Below, one piece after another: positions 17,001-23,962 of a stretch of DNA of 57,706 nucleotides. A program made the position numbers and the translations under genes. Below the pieces are notes generated by a model. The model was not told the DNA's origin, did no database searches, and worked only from the letters and a program-made list of their open reading frames with translations. Positions within the stretch are counted from its first letter, which is position 1. Every line of letters begins with the position of its first letter. This DNA comes from Oerskovia flava (GTDB lineage Bacteria > Actinomycetota > Actinomycetes > Actinomycetales > Cellulomonadaceae). The stretch is taken from contig NZ_JAOXSR010000014.1 of NCBI RefSeq assembly GCF_026163685.1, forward strand, positions 1 to 57,706. The letters are read 5' to 3'.

Positions 17001-17493
17001 CGCGGCGGCCCTCGCCCAGGAGGGCCCGGACACCCTGGAAGGGGTGAGCGTCGGGGTCCGCGCCCCGGCGCTGCCCGGCATGAGCGAGGTCGAGACCGCG
17101 GTCGCGGACGTGTGGGCGACGGGTGTGTCCACCGACTCCTACCCGGTGCAGTACGTGCGCCCCGGCCTGCGCGCCGCGGGGGTCGTCACGGTCGAGGAGG
17201 TCTTCACCGCCCAGGACGGCCGACGGGTCGCGGTGGGCGGTGTCGTCACCCACCGCCAGCGCCCGGGGACCGCCGGGGGAGTGACGTTCCTGTCGCTCGA
17301 GGACGAGACCGGCATCCTCAACGTCATCTGCTCGCCCGGGCTGTGGCGCCGGTTCCGGCAGGTGGCGCGCTCCTCGGCGGCGCTCGTGGTGCGCGGGCGG
17401 GTGGAGCGGGCCGACGGCGCCACGAACCTCGTCGCCGAGCATCTCGCGCCGCTCTCGCTGCAGGTCGCCACCACGTCGCGGGACTTCCGGTGA
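14023..17493 (+). CDS. dnaE2: Error-prone DNA polymerase III alpha subunit DnaE2
   Basis: A 1156-residue C-family polymerase of the DnaE2 class, the translesion enzyme of the SOS mutasome. The PHP domain begins AELHAHSAFSFLDGASHPEE (HxH at 32-34, TDHD at 64-67). The catalytic aspartate motif PDIDVDIE lies near 443-450, followed by the palm, fingers and a C-terminal OB-fold segment (GRRVAVGGVVTHRQRPGTAG). The extreme N-terminus has four RPAD/RPAR units, three from an exact or near-exact 12-bp DNA repeat at 14035-14070, absent from typical DnaE2. ATG 14023 overlaps the imuB end. Confidence 0.95.
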   Translation: MTERPADRPADRPADRPARRPAGWPARYAELHAHSAFSFLDGASHPEELAAEAARLGLSALALTDHDGLYGVVRFAQAAAKVALPTVFGAELHLPAPAHADARSHGRADAPPGAPVLDPPTGVPDPRATHLLVLARGPQGYHRLSSAIATAHLATGTKGAADYRLERLGEQADGQWLVLTGCRKGAVRRALVTEGPDAARRELDRLVALFGPGNVAVEITDSGDPHDADLCRALAALAERARVPLVATGNVHYARPRDADLAGALAAVRARSALDDMDGWLPGAPTAHLRSAAEMLARHHRHPQAVATAAELGLECAFDLTLVAPALPPYPVPAGHTETTWLRELVHRGATERYGPRDAEREPGAWAQIDHELRVIEQLGFPGYFLIVYDLVELCRTRGILAQGRGSAANSAVCYALGITAVDAVHHGLLFERFLAPERDGPPDIDVDIESARREEVIQYVYERFGRTHAAQVANVISYRPRSAVRDAARALGYDVGQQDAWSKSIERWGSLRGPDPSSPAADRAQKEASVASRTAVKDAQVQALWGPQPGQVVDPLAQDERLAGALRADDTHDVVPARRPPSAAEDGEIPDAVLDLADRMLRLPRHLGIHSGGMVMCDRPVIEVCPVEWARMPGRTVLQWDKEDCADAGLVKFDLLGLGMLTALRIAFDLVAEHEGVHLALHTLPQDDPAVYDLLCAADTVGVFQVESRAQMSTLPRLRPRTFYDIVIEVALIRPGPIQGGSVHPYIERARGREPVTFLHPLLENSLGKTKGVPLFQEQLMQMAIDVADFTPAESDQLRRAMGSKRSVERMEALRARLMTGMERNGIGPEVRQQIYDKLKAFADFGFPESHAYSFAFLVYASAWLKVHHPAAFFAGLLAAQPMGFYSPQSLVADARRHGVQVLRPDVGASAVQAGVERTADGALAVRLGLASVRGMGTDPAERLVAARAPGPFTGLRDLVRRVDLSTAQLEGLATAGALACLGVERREALWAAAALAQEGPDTLEGVSVGVRAPALPGMSEVETAVADVWATGVSTDSYPVQYVRPGLRAAGVVTVEEVFTAQDGRRVAVGGVVTHRQRPGTAGGVTFLSLEDETGILNVICSPGLWRRFRQVARSSAALVVRGRVERADGATNLVAEHLAPLSLQVATTSRDFR
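14035..14070 (+). repeat. 12-bp tandem repeat inside the dnaE2 N-terminus
   Basis: CCTGCCGACCGT at 14035-14046 and 14047-14058, and with one final base change at 14059-14070, encodes repeated RPAD. The unit is a multiple of three, so copy-number change would alter length without breaking the frame. Confidence 0.85.
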
Positions 17494-17510
17494 GGCGTAG
17501 GGTCGTGCCC

Positions 17511-18146
17511 ATGGTCGACCCGACGGCTCCCGGTCAGCGGACGCCGCTGCGCTGCGAGGTCCGGCCCGCGACCGCGGACCGGTTCGACGACGTCGCGGCC
17601 GTGCTGTCCCCGACGGGCAACCCGCGGGCGTGCTGGTGCCTGGCGTACCGCGAGCCGTCGCCCGCCGACCGCCGGCGCCTGGACGACGACCGCGGGGCGT
17701 ACGTCCGCGAGCTCACGGCCCGGTCCCCGGCGCCCGGGCTGCTGGCCTACGTCAGGGGCGACGGAGAGGGCGAGGGCGAGGTCGCCGGCTGGTGCGGGCT
17801 GGGCCCGCGCGACTCGATGCGCCGGCTACGCTCCTCCCGCACGATCCCGGCCGTCGACGACCTGCCCGTGTGGAGCGTCGTGTGCTTCGTCGTCCTCGCG
17901 CGCTACCGCCGCAGAGGTGTGGCGACCGCGCTCCTGGAGGCCGCCGTCGAGCACGCACGGTCCGCCGGTGCGCCCGCGATCGAGGGCTACCCGGTCGAGC
18001 CGGTCGAGGGACGCCTGGGCTCGGCGGCAGCGTTTCCCGGCACCGTCCGGCTCTTCGAGGCCGCCGGGTTCGCCAAGGTGGCACCCACGAGCTCCGTCAG
18101 CGGCGGCGCGCCCCGCTGGGTCGTGCGCCGCGACCTGCGGGACTGA
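17511..18146 (+). CDS. GNAT-family N-acetyltransferase
   Basis: A 211-residue acetyltransferase-fold protein. The acetyl-CoA-binding region reads VCFVVLARYRRRGVATALLEAA, with R-x-x-G-x-A spacing for the pyrophosphate loop. It is followed by the C-terminal SVSGGAPRWVVRRDL common to a group of actinobacterial GNATs whose N-terminus carries a Cys-Trp-Cys segment (ACWCLAY). Substrate is unknown. ATG 17511 lies 17 bases after dnaE2, so it may be co-transcribed with the SOS operon, though no functional link is known. Confidence 0.85.
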   Translation: MVDPTAPGQRTPLRCEVRPATADRFDDVAAVLSPTGNPRACWCLAYREPSPADRRRLDDDRGAYVRELTARSPAPGLLAYVRGDGEGEGEVAGWCGLGPRDSMRRLRSSRTIPAVDDLPVWSVVCFVVLARYRRRGVATALLEAAVEHARSAGAPAIEGYPVEPVEGRLGSAAAFPGTVRLFEAAGFAKVAPTSSVSGGAPRWVVRRDLRD

Positions 18147-18183
18147 CGCAGGGTGGGCGAGAGAGCGGCGGGTGCTCGCCGCC

Positions 18184-18579
18184 TCAGGTGCCCGCGTCCG
18201 TCGGGGCCACGACGCAGATCTCGAACCTGTCCCGGCCTCGCCGCAGGAGGTAGCGGTAGCTCTCTGCGGCCGCCTCCCGGGCGTACTCGTCCCGGTAGCT
18301 CCACCGCACGTCGACCCACAGCAGGGCCGCGCCGGTGGTCTCGAGCCGGGTGATCTGCGCGACGGCGGCGACCAGGCCACGGTCCCGGTAGCCCCGGGTG
18401 GCCGACCGGAAGGCGTCCCGGACGGACTCGGGGTCGGGGACGAGCAGGGACCGGGCGTCGTCGACGACCAGCGCCGGGTAGGCGTAGCAGTCGGAGATCG
18501 TGTCGAGGTCGCCCGCCGAGAGCGCGGCCCCGTAGTCGGTGAGGAACGTCTGGACGTCGTCGTGGTCGTAGTCGTTCAT
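18184..18579 (-). CDS. SnoaL/NTF2-like small protein
   Basis: A 131-residue protein with the cone-shaped NTF2/SnoaL-like pattern. An N-terminal helix pair (VQTFLTDYGAALSAGDLDTISDCYAYPALVV) is followed by strands containing LLWVDVRWSYRDEYARE and SYRYLLRRGRDRFEICVVAP. Such proteins are small ligand-binding or isomerase-like folds, and no substrate can be named. It is convergent with the acetyltransferase and precedes the DUF457 gene on the same strand by about 80 bases. Confidence 0.7.
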   Translation of the reverse strand: MNDYDHDDVQTFLTDYGAALSAGDLDTISDCYAYPALVVDDARSLLVPDPESVRDAFRSATRGYRDRGLVAAVAQITRLETTGAALLWVDVRWSYRDEYAREAAAESYRYLLRRGRDRFEICVVAPTDAGT

Positions 18580-18660
18580 GGTCTCCGCCCCGGTCGGTGC
18601 TCCCCACGCTAGGGCCCCGGCGGGTTCGGCGCAGGGCCAGGAGCCGGGCGGCGCCCCGTC

Positions 18661-19485
18661 TCAGCCGGCCGCGGTGGTGCCCGTGATCCGGCCGAGCACG
18701 AGCTCGTACGTCCCGGTGGTGTCGAGGCCCATCTGGGTGAGCAGGGCCCACAGCACACCCCCGACGGCGTAGATGCTCACGGGCGTCATAAGGATCCACT
18801 CGCGCCGGGACCCGGCGTTCCCGAGGATCGGCAGCGCCATGTTGCCGCCGGGTCGCCACACGTCCTTGAGGATCGGGGTGCGGCGCACGCGGCGCGGGGA
18901 GCGGAACCGGATGGGCCACAGCAGCGGGCAGCCGCCCGTGGTCACGACGTCGCCGAGGATGTGCACGCTCGTGCCGAGGGCGACGGCGACGGGCAGCCAG
19001 TTCCACTCCTCGGGCGCGAGCAGCGCGATGATGGCGGCGATGGTGACCGACGCGATCCAGGGGCCGAGCTTGCCGCCGCGGGTGAGCTTGAGCGCCTTGA
19101 GCGCGAACGCCACGAGCAGGATCGCCACGACGCCCGCCCCGACGGCGACGGTGCCGAACGTCTCGGACTCGTGCGTGACGAGGCCCGCGGCCCAGGCGAG
19201 AGCGGTGAAGACCGCGACGCCGAGGATCGAGTGGGTGCCCTTGCGGTGCCCGCCGGAGATCTTCTCGACGACGTCGGCCACGGCCTCCGAGACCGGGGGG
19301 AGCGAGTGCGCGATCGTCCCGTTGTGGTGGTCGGCGTCGGGGAGCAGCGCCGCGCCGGCGCAGACGATCGCGCCGGTGACCACCCCGACGTCGGACACGG
19401 GGTAGAGCCCGAGGGTGTAGGGCGCGGTCGAGGTCACCGCGACCCAGGCTGCGGCGCCGCACGCGGCATGGTGGCCACCCATCAT
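18661..19485 (-). CDS. YdjM/DUF457-family membrane metal-dependent hydrolase
   Basis: A 274-residue integral membrane protein with several helices. It has the family's metal-binding residues: N-terminal GGHHAACGAAAWVA, LLPDADHHNGTIAHSLPP and GGHRKGTHSILG, each bearing His or Asp clusters, and later SVHILGDVVTTGGCPLLWPI. The E. coli relative YdjM is LexA-controlled; no LexA box is seen here. The natural substrate is unknown. ATG 19485 is preceded by GGAG seven bases upstream (a second ATG follows directly at 19482). Confidence 0.85.
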   Translation of the reverse strand: MMGGHHAACGAAAWVAVTSTAPYTLGLYPVSDVGVVTGAIVCAGAALLPDADHHNGTIAHSLPPVSEAVADVVEKISGGHRKGTHSILGVAVFTALAWAAGLVTHESETFGTVAVGAGVVAILLVAFALKALKLTRGGKLGPWIASVTIAAIIALLAPEEWNWLPVAVALGTSVHILGDVVTTGGCPLLWPIRFRSPRRVRRTPILKDVWRPGGNMALPILGNAGSRREWILMTPVSIYAVGGVLWALLTQMGLDTTGTYELVLGRITGTTAAG

Positions 19486-19635
19486 GGTCGGTCGAGCTCC
19501 TGTCGGTTGTGCGAGGTCTGTCCTGAACGCCCTGACAGTACCGGTCGGAGGAGACATTCAGGAATAGTGTGCCAAGCACCTCGCCGGACAGGGCTGCGAC
19601 CCGTAGCCTGGCACCCCTGAGGCAGGGAGGACCAC

Positions 19636-20151
19636 GTGACGGGCACGAGCGACCGGGAACGGCTCTGGGAACGGCTCTGCGGGCTGCTCGACGACGACCC
19701 CGAGCTCTGGCCTGCCGTGCGGCTCGCGCTCACCGACCCCGCGCGCTACGCGACCGAGCGGGCGGCGGCGCTCCCGTCGGGCGCCGCGGAGGACGCGGAC
19801 GACGGGGTGCCGGTCGACGTGTGGTCGGCGCTCCTGGACGGGCTCGACGACGCGGGCGCCCTCGTCTACCTCGACGCCGCGGACGCCGGGGCGGAGCTCG
19901 TCGCCGCGCTCGGGGCGGCGCCCCGGGTGGTGCGTGCCGGCGTCGGTCTCGACCCGCTGCTCGACGACGGTACGGACCTGTTCGGCTCCCTCGCCCACGC
20001 CGACCTGCTGCTCTCCGCCGCGGGTCTGGCGCTCGTCCTGCTCGAGGAGGACTCGGACGCCTACCCGCTCGTCGTCGTCCCCGCCCGTGCGGTGGACGAG
20101 GTCGTCGCGCTCGCCCTCGAGCTGGGCGGTGCGGCTCACCCCGTGCGCTGA
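19636..20151 (+). CDS. Hypothetical acidic protein
   Basis: A 171-residue, strongly acidic soluble protein of unknown function. It alternates helix-rich segments (WERLCGLLDDDPELWPAVRL) with hydrophobic strands (GLALVLLEEDSDAYPLVVVP). GTG 19636 is supported by GGGAGG before it. Its 3' end overlaps the convergent BenE gene by 16 bases. The pattern recalls small Usp-independent DUF6630-like actinobacterial proteins, but that resemblance is weak and not relied upon. Confidence 0.6.
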   Translation: MTGTSDRERLWERLCGLLDDDPELWPAVRLALTDPARYATERAAALPSGAAEDADDGVPVDVWSALLDGLDDAGALVYLDAADAGAELVAALGAAPRVVRAGVGLDPLLDDGTDLFGSLAHADLLLSAAGLALVLLEEDSDAYPLVVVPARAVDEVVALALELGGAAHPVR

Positions 20152-21311
20152 CCGGCCCGGCGGTGCAGCACCGTGTGCACGACGAGCCCGGCGACGAGCG
20201 CCCAGAAGGCCGCCCCGATCCCGCCGAGGGTGACACCGCCCGCGGCGACGAGGAACGTGACGACCGCGGCGGTCCGCCCCTGCACCTCGGAGACCGCGGC
20301 CGCGAGGGCGGCCCCGAACGTACCGACGAGCGCCAGGCCCGCGGCGCTCTCGACGACCCCCGCCGGCGCCGCGGCCACCAGTGCGGCCAGGCCCGCCGAC
20401 GCGAGCGCGAGCAGCAGGTAGGCCCAGCCGGCCGTCCGGGCGGCGACCCAGCGGCGTCGGGCGTCGGGGTGGGCCTCGGGTCCCGCAGAGAGGGCGGCGC
20501 TGATCGCGGCGAGGTTGACGGCGTGGCCGCCCGCCGTCGCGCCGGCGAGCGTCCCGAGCCCGGTCACCGTCATGGTCTCGCGCCAGGGGACGCGGTACCC
20601 GAACGACGCCATCACCGCGACGCCGGGGACGTTCTGGGAGGCCATCGTCACGACGTACAGCGGGACGGCGAGCCCGACCACGGCCTGCCAGGTGAGGGTC
20701 GGGGCGGTGAGCGTGATCGCGGGTGCCGCGTCCGCCCAGGCGAGCGTCCCGCCGCGCACGGCGACGACCCCGACGACGGCGAGGGTCACGGCGAGCGCGG
20801 CCGGTGCGGCCCAGCGTGGTGCGAACCGCAGGAGCGCGAGCCAGGTCACGACGACCGGTGCGACGAGGAGCGGGACGTCGGCGAGGCCGCGCAGCGGCGC
20901 GAGGCACAGGGTGAGCAGGACCCCGGCCAGCATGGCCTGGGCGATCGGGACGGGGATCGCCGCGACCAGCCGCCCGAGCCCGGGCCACAGCGCGGTGAGC
21001 AGGACGAGGCCGCCCACGACGGCGAACGCGCCGACGGCCGCGGGCCAGCCGCCGGCGACGGCGCCCGTGCTGACGAGCAGCGCGGCGCCGGGGGTGGACC
21101 AGGCGAGGGTGAGGGGTGTGCGATGGCGCCAGGTCAGCCAGAGCATGCCGACCCCCTGCGTGACGCAGAGCGCGAGCAGGCCGGACGCGGCCTGCGCGGG
21201 GGTCGCCCCGACCGCGACCAGGCCGGCGAGGACCACGGCGAACGAGCTGGTGAACCCGACCAGCGCGGTCACGAGGCCGGCGAGCACGGGCTGGAGGCGG
21301 TCGGACATCAT
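20136..21311 (-). CDS. BenE-type benzoate/H+ symporter family membrane protein
   Basis: A 391-residue protein with about twelve membrane segments. It belongs to the BenE/YdcO family, related to the UraA/SulP fold. Diagnostic pieces are LVGFTSSFAVVLAGL, GVGMLWLTWRHRTPLTLAWSTPGAALL, VTMASQNVPGVAVMASFGY and GGHAVNLAAISAALSAGPEAHPD. Substrate in this organism is unknown, as no benzoate genes are nearby. ATG 21311 follows GAGGAG. It is divergent from an XRE-cupin regulator across a paired palindromic operator, which likely controls both; the same pairing with BenE genes is widespread in bacteria. Confidence 0.9.
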   Translation of the reverse strand: MMSDRLQPVLAGLVTALVGFTSSFAVVLAGLVAVGATPAQAASGLLALCVTQGVGMLWLTWRHRTPLTLAWSTPGAALLVSTGAVAGGWPAAVGAFAVVGGLVLLTALWPGLGRLVAAIPVPIAQAMLAGVLLTLCLAPLRGLADVPLLVAPVVVTWLALLRFAPRWAAPAALAVTLAVVGVVAVRGGTLAWADAAPAITLTAPTLTWQAVVGLAVPLYVVTMASQNVPGVAVMASFGYRVPWRETMTVTGLGTLAGATAGGHAVNLAAISAALSAGPEAHPDARRRWVAARTAGWAYLLLALASAGLAALVAAAPAGVVESAAGLALVGTFGAALAAAVSEVQGRTAAVVTFLVAAGGVTLGGIGAAFWALVAGLVVHTVLHRRAGQRTG

Positions 21312-21326
21312 GGCGCTCCTCACGGT

Positions 21327-21371
21327 GTTCTGTTCGTGGAACGGTAGCACCGGTCGTTCCACGAACGGAAC
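21327..21371. promoter_or_regulatory. Paired palindromic operator between benE-like and XRE-cupin genes
   Basis: Arms 21327-21343 and 21355-21371 form a 17-bp inverted repeat with one mismatch. Each arm holds its own small palindrome GTTC-N3-GAAC (21332-21342 and 21356-21366), 24 bp apart centre to centre. The spacing of about two helical turns suggests two regulator dimers on one face of the DNA. It fills the 74-bp divergent promoter region. Confidence 0.75.
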
Positions 21372-21385
21372 GCTAGGCTTCGACG

Positions 21386-21928
21386 ATGGACGACCGCACC
21401 ACGGAGCTCGTCGGCGAGCGCATCCGCAGCCTGCGCGCCGAGCGCGCGATCTCGCTCTCGGCGCTCGCGGCCGCGGCCGGCATCGGCAAGGGATCGCTCT
21501 CCGAGCTCGAGCACGGCGCACGCAACCCGACGCTCGCGACCCTCTACGCCGTGGCCGGAGCGCTCCAGGTGCCGCTCTCGGCGCTCCTCGCCGAGCGGGT
21601 CGGTGCCGAGGTCGCCTCCGACGGCGTCAGCGCCCGGCTCCTCGACACCCGGCACCACGACGGGACGACCGAGGTCTACGCGCTCCACCTTGACGCGGGC
21701 GCGCACCGCCGCTCGCCCGGGCACGGTCCAGGAGTCGTCGAACACCTGCTCGTCACCCGCGGTGCCGTCCGTGCGGGCCGGACCGGGCAGGAGGTCGACG
21801 TGGAGGTCGGCGGGCACACGACGTGGGTGAGCGACGGGCCGCACGGCTACGACGCGCTCGGCGGCTCGCCCGCGGACGCCGTGCTCGTCATCCGGTCCCC
21901 GGCGCCCGGTGCGGGCAGCCCACGATGA
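21386..21928 (+). CDS. XRE-family regulator with C-terminal cupin domain
   Basis: A 180-residue repressor. An N-terminal Cro/C1 helix-turn-helix (residues 8-65; LSALAAAAGIGKGSLSELEH) is joined to a small beta-barrel cupin sensor (about 75-175; VYALHLDAGAHRRSPGHGPG, HLLVTRGAVRAG). Members often sit beside BenE-like transporters and respond to a small ligand. It is likely autoregulated through the GTTC-N3-GAAC pair just upstream. Its stop overlaps the next gene (ATGA at 21925-21928). Confidence 0.9.
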   Translation: MDDRTTELVGERIRSLRAERAISLSALAAAAGIGKGSLSELEHGARNPTLATLYAVAGALQVPLSALLAERVGAEVASDGVSARLLDTRHHDGTTEVYALHLDAGAHRRSPGHGPGVVEHLLVTRGAVRAGRTGQEVDVEVGGHTTWVSDGPHGYDALGGSPADAVLVIRSPAPGAGSPR

Positions 21929-22536
21929 CGAGCGCGCACGACCCCGCTGCGTGCGCGGTGCTCCTGCTCTGGCTGCCCGTGGGCGCCGGCGGGCACGTCG
22001 TCAAGCACACGAGCCGGTGGTGGGAGCTGCTCAGCGCGCGCCGCGAGCACCGGCCTCGGGCGCCGCTGCTCCACGCGGCGCTCGAGGTGGTCCTGCACGA
22101 CGGCCGGTACGTCGTCGAGATGGCGCCGGCGTGGGGTGTTCCCGCGAGCGACCGGCAGGTCGTCGCCAGCGGGCCGGTCGGTCTCCGTGCCCTCGGCCGG
22201 TCGCGCTTCTTCCGCTACGAGGTCCGGTGCTGGCGCGACGGTGTCATCCCCGACCGTCGGTGGGCCGTCGGCGGGCCGGTCGTGGTCAGCCGGGACGAGG
22301 CCACGGCGGCACGGCTGCTGGCCGCCGTCGAGCAGGTCCCGGTCCTGACCTGGGGCCGGACGGTGCCGCCCACGGGTGAGATATGGAACTCCAACTCGCT
22401 GGTCTCCTGGCTCCTCGTGCGTGCCGGTCTCCCCGCCGATCTCGTCCCGCCGGGCGGTGGACGAGCCCCCGGATGGGCCGCTGGTCTCGACCTCGCCACC
22501 CGAGGGGCGTGGCGGGGGCCCTCCGGCCCCGAGTAG
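21925..22536 (+). CDS. Hypothetical protein, possible NlpC/P60-like fold
   Basis: A 203-residue protein translationally coupled to the XRE-cupin gene. It contains LLHAALEVVLHDGRYVVEMAP and, later, EIWNSNSLVSWLLVRAGL. The order of a His-containing strand followed by a WNSNS helix is reminiscent of permuted NlpC/P60 (LRAT-like) proteins in which the helix carries the catalytic Cys. Here that position is Ser, so activity is doubtful. This fold assignment is an inference from pattern. No signal peptide is evident. Confidence 0.6.
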   Translation: MTSAHDPAACAVLLLWLPVGAGGHVVKHTSRWWELLSARREHRPRAPLLHAALEVVLHDGRYVVEMAPAWGVPASDRQVVASGPVGLRALGRSRFFRYEVRCWRDGVIPDRRWAVGGPVVVSRDEATAARLLAAVEQVPVLTWGRTVPPTGEIWNSNSLVSWLLVRAGLPADLVPPGGGRAPGWAAGLDLATRGAWRGPSGPE

Positions 22537-22567
22537 GCTCCGGAGTCATGACGGACGCGCTCGCGAC

Positions 22568-23572
22568 ATGGTGACCATCCACGACGTCGCGCAGCGCGCC
22601 GGGGTGTCGGTCGCGACCGTGTCGAACTTCCTCAACTGGCCTGACCGCCTCTCGCCGGCGACCGCGGTCAAGGTGCGCGACGCCGTCGAGCACCTCGGGT
22701 TCGTGCCGAACCTTCCCGCCCGCCAGCTGCGCCGACGCCGCAGCGGCATCATCGGGCTGTCCGTCATCAACGCCGCGAACCCGTTCTTCGGGGAGATGGT
22801 GACCGCGGTCGAGCTCGCCGCCGAGGACGCCGACCTGGCCGTCGTCGTCGGGAGCACCCACGAGTCACCCGCGCAGCAGACGAAGTTCCTCGACATGTTC
22901 GAGCAGTTCCGGTTCGACGGTGTCATCGTCACGCCGTTCGACGACGACCTCGGCCCGCTCCGCAAGCGTCGGTCCCGCGGCGCCCCCGTCGTGCTCGTCG
23001 ACCACGAGGACCCGGAGAACGGGCTGTCCACGGTGTCGCTCGACCACCGCGAGGGCGGTCGGCTCGCGACCCGGCACCTGGTCGAGAGCGGCCGCCGTCG
23101 GTTGCTGTTCGCGAGCGGGTCCGCCGGTGTGCGGCAGGTGCGCCAACGTCTCGAGGGGTGCCGCGAGGTCGTCGACGCCGCCGGCGGCGTGCGCCTCGAC
23201 GTCGTCGAGTCGGTGGACCTCGACATCGGCGTGGGCGAGGAGGTCGGCCGGTCCGTGGTCGCCATGGCGCCGGCCGAACGGCCCGACGCGGTCTTCGCGG
23301 GCAACGACCTGCACGCCATCGGCCTCGTGCGGGCGCTCCAGCGCGGAGGTCTCGACGTCCCCCGCGACATCGCCGTCGTCGGCTACGACGACATCCCCTT
23401 CGCGGCGGTCTCCGCCGTCCCGCTGACGACCGTCCGGCAGCCCAGCCGCGAGATCGGCGCCGCGGCCGCCGCGCTGCTGCTCCGCGAGATCGCCGACCCC
23501 GCGCGCGACGTCGAGCAGGTGGTCTTCACCCCGGAGCTCGTCGTCCGGGCGAGCACCACGGGCGGCGTCTGA
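22568..23572 (+). CDS. LacI-family transcriptional regulator
   Basis: A 334-residue repressor. The LacI helix-turn-helix is at the N-terminus (TIHDVAQRAGVSVATVSNFL), followed by the hinge (PARQLRRRRSGIIGLSV) and a periplasmic-binding-like sensor domain with the usual NPFFGEMVTAVE, GVIVTPF, DAVFAGNDLHAIGLVRAL and VVGYDDIPFAAVSAVPLTTV landmarks. Effector and target are unknown; no sugar transporter or glycosidase lies next to it, so it may act elsewhere. ATG 22568 is followed at once by GTG 22571, an alternative start. Confidence 0.92.
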   Translation: MVTIHDVAQRAGVSVATVSNFLNWPDRLSPATAVKVRDAVEHLGFVPNLPARQLRRRRSGIIGLSVINAANPFFGEMVTAVELAAEDADLAVVVGSTHESPAQQTKFLDMFEQFRFDGVIVTPFDDDLGPLRKRRSRGAPVVLVDHEDPENGLSTVSLDHREGGRLATRHLVESGRRRLLFASGSAGVRQVRQRLEGCREVVDAAGGVRLDVVESVDLDIGVGEEVGRSVVAMAPAERPDAVFAGNDLHAIGLVRALQRGGLDVPRDIAVVGYDDIPFAAVSAVPLTTVRQPSREIGAAAAALLLREIADPARDVEQVVFTPELVVRASTTGGV

Positions 23573-23711
23573 CCCCGCCGCCGGTCCGGTCACGCCGGCC
23601 CCGCCGTCGCCCCCAGTGGCGGGGTCGTGAGACTCCCGTAGTCTCGGGCCAGACGCGACGAACGTACCCCGACTGAGGTACGAGGACGCGGTCACACAGG
23701 GGGAGGCCTCG

Positions 23712-23795
23712 ATGGCCACCGAACGCACGTCGGTCGCACCTGCTGGTCCCGACAGGCAACGTCTGCCACGTCACCCGCACGCGAAGGGCTTCTGA
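23712..23795 (+). CDS. Possible 27-residue leader peptide in the 23573-23962 gap
   Basis: The 390-base gap before the DUF3494 gene holds one small frame with a strong ribosome site (GGGGGAGG, six bases before ATG 23712). It encodes a 27-residue Arg/Pro/His-rich peptide ending in HAKGF. No membrane segment or known motif is present. It could be a regulatory upstream frame or chance; only the ribosome site argues for it. The rest of the gap shows no gene. Confidence 0.3.
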   Translation: MATERTSVAPAGPDRQRLPRHPHAKGF

Positions 23796-23962
23796 GCCCC
23801 ACCGCTCCGCGACGCTCGCTCGCGAGCAGACCTCCCACCACGCCGTGGTGCCGGTGTCCGGCACATCCCGGCGGACCTCTCCGAGCACTCTCGCTCGGCA
23901 TCGGCGGAACGACGCACCCGGCGCGCACGCGCCTCCACCTCTTGCACAGGACGGCGACACCC

